A DNA stretch of 64,000 nucleotides, taken from assembly GCA_013368375.1 (NCBI GenBank), contig JAACJP010000005.1, positions 930,001-994,000 of the forward strand. Reading direction: 5' to 3'. The DNA is from Tricholomella constricta (Eukaryota > Basidiomycota > Agaricomycetes > Agaricales > Lyophyllaceae). The notes beneath the pieces were generated by a model. The model worked only from the letters and a program-made list of their open reading frames with translations, ran no database searches and was not told the origin of the DNA. Numbering within the stretch: position 1 is the first letter of the stretch; each line of letters begins with the position of its first letter. Of this stretch, positions 61,184 through 64,000 are shown one piece after another. The position numbers and the translations under genes are program-made.

Positions 61184-62118
61184 GGTTTCCGAGGAAGAGG
61201 TTAGGATGAGAGAGCATTGGAACGTGCCGATCACCGATTTGTCGTGCTGATGCCACTATAATAATAGACGAAACTTCTCCATTGATATTGGTGCAGGCCT
61301 GTAACTCAAGCATAGTTCTGTTACATACCTTGAAGAATGTACCTTAGCTTTCCAAGTTTACACACCTCTCCAGTTACTCTGAGTCCTTCTAGAGGCGATT
61401 TATTGTCAGTTCTCGACCGTGTTCGCAACGGGTTCGGCACCTCTGACCAAGTTCGGCACCTTAGATCGTCATACTTAACCGATCAGATCAGGTGAATTGT
61501 CCCAGTTTGGCGTTGTTCAGGGCTGGTCTGACGCACCTTAGGTGCTCAGCGCATGGGAAAATGGTAACCTTCGTCTGCTCCACACGACCGCTGACCCTCA
61601 CCAAGTCGAACCCTGAGGTATTTTCTCCTCTTTCCTTTTATTCTTCTTTCTCTGTGGATTCGGGGGACTGCACGGCGAGCCTCACCCATGGGCACACGGC
61701 GGTCTGCCAATTCAGCATGTCTTTCGAGTTTCTCTCTCAGGTGTCTGTGCGTTAACCTTCTCATCACCCATAGCACAGATTCTTGCTCACCAGGGCTAAA
61801 AGGCAAACCGTCTATTTCTTTGCTAACGCTGCATGCCTCACCTATGGATTCCGGGCAGGCCGCCGTGTCTACGTTCTGTTTGGTGTACCCTTGCGTTCCT
61901 GATGGCTAACATTTTCTTTCCTTCTTCAGAACTGAACCTTTGATTTGAACAGGTTTGTTCGTGGTCACTCTCGTCATGGAACGGAAGGTGCGTTCCTCCT
62001 AGGTTGCATCATTGCATGTCCTCATTGGTCATAGACTCGCTCTGGTACTTCGTTCTCCCCGTTCTCCTCAGCGCTCATCGACGTCGAAACACCACTTTGC
62101 ATCAAGCCACTTCTGCGC
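61184..62118. other. intergenic stretch, no gene seen
   Basis: Short frames only. TTCGGCACC occurs twice near 61433-61460 in a GTTCGGCAC context. A TC-rich tract around 61620-61660 could be promoter or intron sequence of the next gene. Confidence 0.35.
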
Positions 62119-63684
62119 ATGGCCATGGCGGCCAACTCAGAGCTTCCAGACTGCCGCAATGAAGGTGACGAAGTTGGATTGGACACCTCGCCTCACCAGG
62201 CTGTGCGTCCCCTGCCCAAGCAGTGTCCCTTACCTGAGCCGCCACTCCCCCGCAAGCCCTCTATGCCGCCGCCCTCGATGGACCCTGTGGCTGCCACGCA
62301 CGGCAGCGTGGAGGGGTCTCGGAATAAGGCACGCTCGAAGGCTCGACGCAGTGCCTTGCACCAGATCCGGGCAGCAGGCCCTTTACCCGCCGCTGGCTAC
62401 CGCCCATGCAATACACCAACACTGAGGGCTGGCCTACCTTTCTTGCGGACGGCGCTCCGTTCTTCGTGCCTTCCAGCTGCGTCTGGACGCTGGGTGGGAA
62501 GGCGGTTGGAAGCGATGAAGGACACAGCCTGGACGCTGGAGGAGCTTGCCGCTGAGGGATTGGAGGTACTTCCCTGGGATGGCTGGTGAGCAAATGTTGC
62601 TCAATTTAATGTACACAGCTGACAGGATCGAAGCACTCCGCATGCGATCACTGACAAAGACGGCCGCGCCATTGTTATCCTTGCTGGTACCCCCAACGAT
62701 ACATCATGGGCAGAGGTGGCCTCAGCGGCAGAAAAAACGATGACCAGCGTGCGCCTTGAGGGAGAACGCTTAGGTTCCTTCGTGCCGAATCAGACAGACC
62801 ATCGCCGGGGTCGGTTTGTTGCCCTAGCTACAGGTGTATCATATGGAGGAGGGCAGACGGTATGGTTGTCATATATTTGATCAGTTGATCTATGCTGGCT
62901 CATGAGCTACCGGTGACCAGGAGCCAGGCAACCTTGCGCATTCGGAGAAAAACATGGCGCTCCTCGCCTTACTGCGGGCTGATCCAAACATTCAGCGAAT
63001 CGCAGGATTTCAATCAAGTAAGTATCCAATCTGACGTGCCAGTGTAGTAGATCTAATCATTTACCCATTGCAGGCGCCTTTGCTTACTACGCCCCGAAAA
63101 TGTACAAGCACTACGCTTCCAACCTGGGGGAGCTCTACCGGCACAACGAGCAGCATAGTACACGCGAAGATAGACAATTCCAGACAAACTTTACGGACAG
63201 CATCTTCCCAGCTGTAACTTTCAATCTGGGCCCAGAAACCATCTCCCTTGACCACACGGATCCTGGAAACGTTGCTTACGGGATGTGCGCACTCACCTCA
63301 GGCGGCGTGTTTGACCCGAAGAAAGGGGGCCACTTGATTTTATTTGATCTGGGCCTGGTGATCGAATTCCCTCCTGGCTCTACCATTCTGATCCCTTCCA
63401 GCATCCTCCGCCATGGCAACACCCCGATTCAAGAAGGAGAGCGCCGTGTGTCGATCAGCCAGTATTGTGCGGGGGGTCTTTTTCGCTGGGTCAAGTACGG
63501 ATACCAGACTGCTGCCTCACTAGAAAAGAAGAAGGGAGGGGTGGCCATGAAGCGTGTGCTCGACGGTGACAACGGCACGAGGACACTCGAAGCGCTGGGT
63601 TTATTTTCAAATATCAGGGATCTTGAGAGTGATCGGCGCGTAGCGTTTGGGTTGCCCCTACCTCTTGACTATGTAGAAAACTGA
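62119..63684 (+). CDS. TET/JBP-type 2-oxoglutarate/Fe(II) dioxygenase
   Basis: Four predicted exons, 62119-62565, 62626-62859, 62921-63017 and 63074-63684 (1,389 nt, 462 residues), in frame. TET/JBP enzymes oxidise 5-methylcytosine or thymine in DNA using 2-oxoglutarate, oxygen and Fe(II). Seen in the last exon: the iron-binding HxD in SLDHTDPGNVAYG, a conserved GGHLILFDLGLVIEFPPGS strand pair, the distal His in ILRHGNTP and the 2-oxoglutarate Arg in RRVSISQY. Upstream: ITDKDGRAIVILAGTP and GVSYGGGQ, typical of this mushroom family. The N-terminal 140 residues are Pro/Ser/Arg-rich. The junction of exons 1 and 2 is the least sure. Such genes are expanded together with KDZ transposons in agaricomycetes. 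Confidence 0.8.
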
Positions 63685-63868
63685 TTCGCTTCTATAATTT
63701 TATCTACTTCATGCAGAACGTGCCCTCAACGGTTCCCACCTGAGACAAGATACTGGACGTTGGCGGCATTCGCTGACCTCTGGACCCTTAGGCTTCGGGG
63801 AGGTTAGCTGCATATTTATAGTACGAGCTCCTTGTATTTGAGCTAAGATAGATGGCGCTGACAATTTG

Positions 63869-63926
63869 AAAGATCCAATTTACGAAGCGCTGGGCATAAA
63901 GATCCAATTTACGAAGCACTGGGCAT
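63869..63926. repeat. 29-bp tandem duplication
   Basis: AAGATCCAATTTACGAAGC followed by (G/A)CTGGGCAT occurs twice in direct succession with one difference. The rest of 63685-64000 holds nothing recognisable. Confidence 0.7.
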
Positions 63927-64000
63927 ATCAGAATTCCACATGTGCAACATATGCATCGGTGTGTACACATCTGGCTATTTTAAATGGTGTTCCTGATGAG

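Noticed and set aside
61492..61909. Short frames upstream of the dioxygenase gene as extra exons
   Set aside because: No consistent splice sites or family similarity; the dioxygenase model is complete from the ATG at 62119.

Overview
The window looks like a transposon-dense accessory region of an agaricomycete (mushroom-type basidiomycete) genome. The evidence is a KDZ-family DNA transposase, a TET/JBP-type dioxygenase, viroplasmin-domain genes, genes cut by many 50-60 nt introns with TACTAAC/CTAAT-like branch points, and several Ty3/gypsy elements. No rRNA, tRNA, CRISPR or ordinary housekeeping gene was recognised. All gene models were read by eye from splice consensus and frame.

Layout. 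(1) 1-6437: the 3' end of one LTR element with an unidentified last ORF (1-2319), then a 221-bp LTR, then an opposite-strand gag-protease gene (3028-6108) bounded on its far side by the same LTR in inverted orientation. (2) 6438-7110: a minisatellite. (3) 7258-30213: an 11-exon KDZ transposase gene on the minus strand, cut in two by a 19,243-bp LTR retrotransposon (8583-27825). The two halves join in frame at exon 8. The retrotransposon has 1,664-bp LTRs, a giant gag-protease, an extra ORF before pol, pol, and after pol a bZIP-like gene and small membrane-protein ORFs. (4) 30447-31167: a small gene divergent from the transposase, split by one stop codon. (5) 32075-36554 and 43462-59970: two copies, in mirror orientation, of a divergent gene pair made of a viroplasmin-domain gene and a large uncharacterised gene with matching intron phases. 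(6) 36790-43565: minisatellites and a large inverted repeat of CCGCGG-rich units. (7) 46742-59758: a second complete retrotransposon (13,017 bp, 1,038-bp LTRs) inside the second viroplasmin gene. Its gag and pol are on the minus strand, and between pol and the 3' LTR it carries two antisense, intron-containing paralogous genes for Zn(II)2Cys6 proteins. (8) 60110-63684: an uncharacterised minus-strand gene and a complete-looking TET/JBP-type dioxygenase gene.

How the parts fit. The two complete retrotransposons have pol proteins of one clade, share an 18-nt primer-binding site, make 4-bp target duplications, and each interrupts an otherwise intact gene at or next to a 5' splice site in antisense orientation. 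Both have taken on genes with DNA-binding-type folds (bZIP-like in one, two Zn2Cys6 in the other). LTR pairs have equal lengths and the reading frames I compared are identical, so both insertions look recent. KDZ transposons and TET/JBP genes are a known association in mushroom genomes, and both occur here.
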